DNA from: Leifsonia sp. ku-ls
GTDB lineage: Bacteria > Actinomycetota > Actinomycetes > Actinomycetales > Microbacteriaceae
Reading direction: 5' to 3'
Length of the DNA: 64,000 nucleotides
NCBI GenBank assembly: GCA_003367665.1
Contig: QKXI01000002.1
Span: 248,001 to 312,000 of the forward strand
In this document: one piece after another, positions 63,859-64,000 of the stretch
Layout: each line of letters opens with the position of its first letter
Position numbering within the stretch: position 1 is the first letter of the stretch
Program-made: the position numbers and the translations under genes
Notes under the pieces: model-generated
Database searches by the model: none
Told to the model about the DNA's origin: nothing
The model's input: only the letters and a program-made list of their open reading frames with translations

Positions 63859-64000
63859 ATGTCAGACATCGACCGCCCCACCCCGCCGTCCGCCCCGACG
63901 ACCGGCGAGGCGGCCGAGACGAACCGGGCGCCGGCGCGGTCCTGGTTCCAGCGCCGCCGCCGCGACCTGGGGGAGCCGGTGGAGTCCGCCGACGAGGCCG
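63859..64000 (+). CDS. Start of an unidentified gene (cut by the window end)
   Basis: The frame starts MSDIDRPTPPSAPTTGEAAE and runs 47 residues to the window edge, ending in ARSWFQRRRRDLGEPVESAD-type basic-acidic sequence. A TACACT box seven bases before the ATG and lack of a ribosome site suggest a leaderless message. The tail fits the disordered start of a membrane or large regulatory protein. No function can be given. Confidence 0.6.
   Translation, partial: MSDIDRPTPPSAPTTGEAAETNRAPARSWFQRRRRDLGEPVESADEA

Overview
The window reads as a chromosomal segment of a very GC-rich actinobacterium. Signs are the enolase-DivIC-DUF501 gene order, many GTG starts, 4-bp GTGA/ATGA stop-start overlaps, LAXTG-type wall anchors and a DtxR-type iron box. 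Gene content and order fit the Microbacteriaceae (Leifsonia-like); that is inference from family resemblance, not a database result. I see no phage, insertion sequence, integrase or CRISPR array.

Layout. 1-19.7 kb is mostly housekeeping: the 3' end of mfd, nhaA, mazG, an iron-siderophore uptake operon behind a DtxR/IdeR box, hisS, two regulators, a large surface protein with five IPT/TIG repeats and an LASTG anchor, enolase, a DivIC-like division protein, DUF501, a membrane-anchored subtilisin and a type II NADH dehydrogenase. 19.7-30.9 kb is a catabolic island: an IclR regulator faces a tightly packed operon with an OpuC-type ABC importer, a formaldehyde-activating-enzyme (Fae) homologue, a 3-hydroxyisobutyrate-dehydrogenase-like enzyme, an aldehyde dehydrogenase, an SDR, an FAD-linked oxidase and an FGGY kinase. 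A run of 30 C residues removes the stop between the second permease and the binding protein. 30.9-34.7 kb holds small conserved genes, an unusual tRNA (UAA anticodon, short variable arm) and an Ig-like/polytopic membrane protein. 34.9-39.3 kb is a TetR-MFS-PLP enzyme-lactone oxidase operon.

39.5-52.2 kb is a mannose-glycan locus: GH92 and GH38 alpha-mannosidases, a LacI regulator with visible operators, a three-gene sugar ABC importer, a secreted GH18 enzyme with an LAATG wall anchor, and a GH5-like hydrolase resembling beta-mannosidases. Together they suggest surface release of high-mannose N-glycans by the GH18 enzyme, import of the freed glycan, and trimming inside the cell. 52.3-63.0 kb carries htpX-lemA, a TetR-controlled ABC-2 exporter, a YcaQ-family protein and a PotD/AfuA-type ABC importer. 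The window ends inside an unidentified gene.

The most unusual items are the Fae-containing operon, the poly-C tract inside it, the UAA tRNA, and a three-copy palindromic element (14784, 39345 and 52212) always placed just after a gene end.
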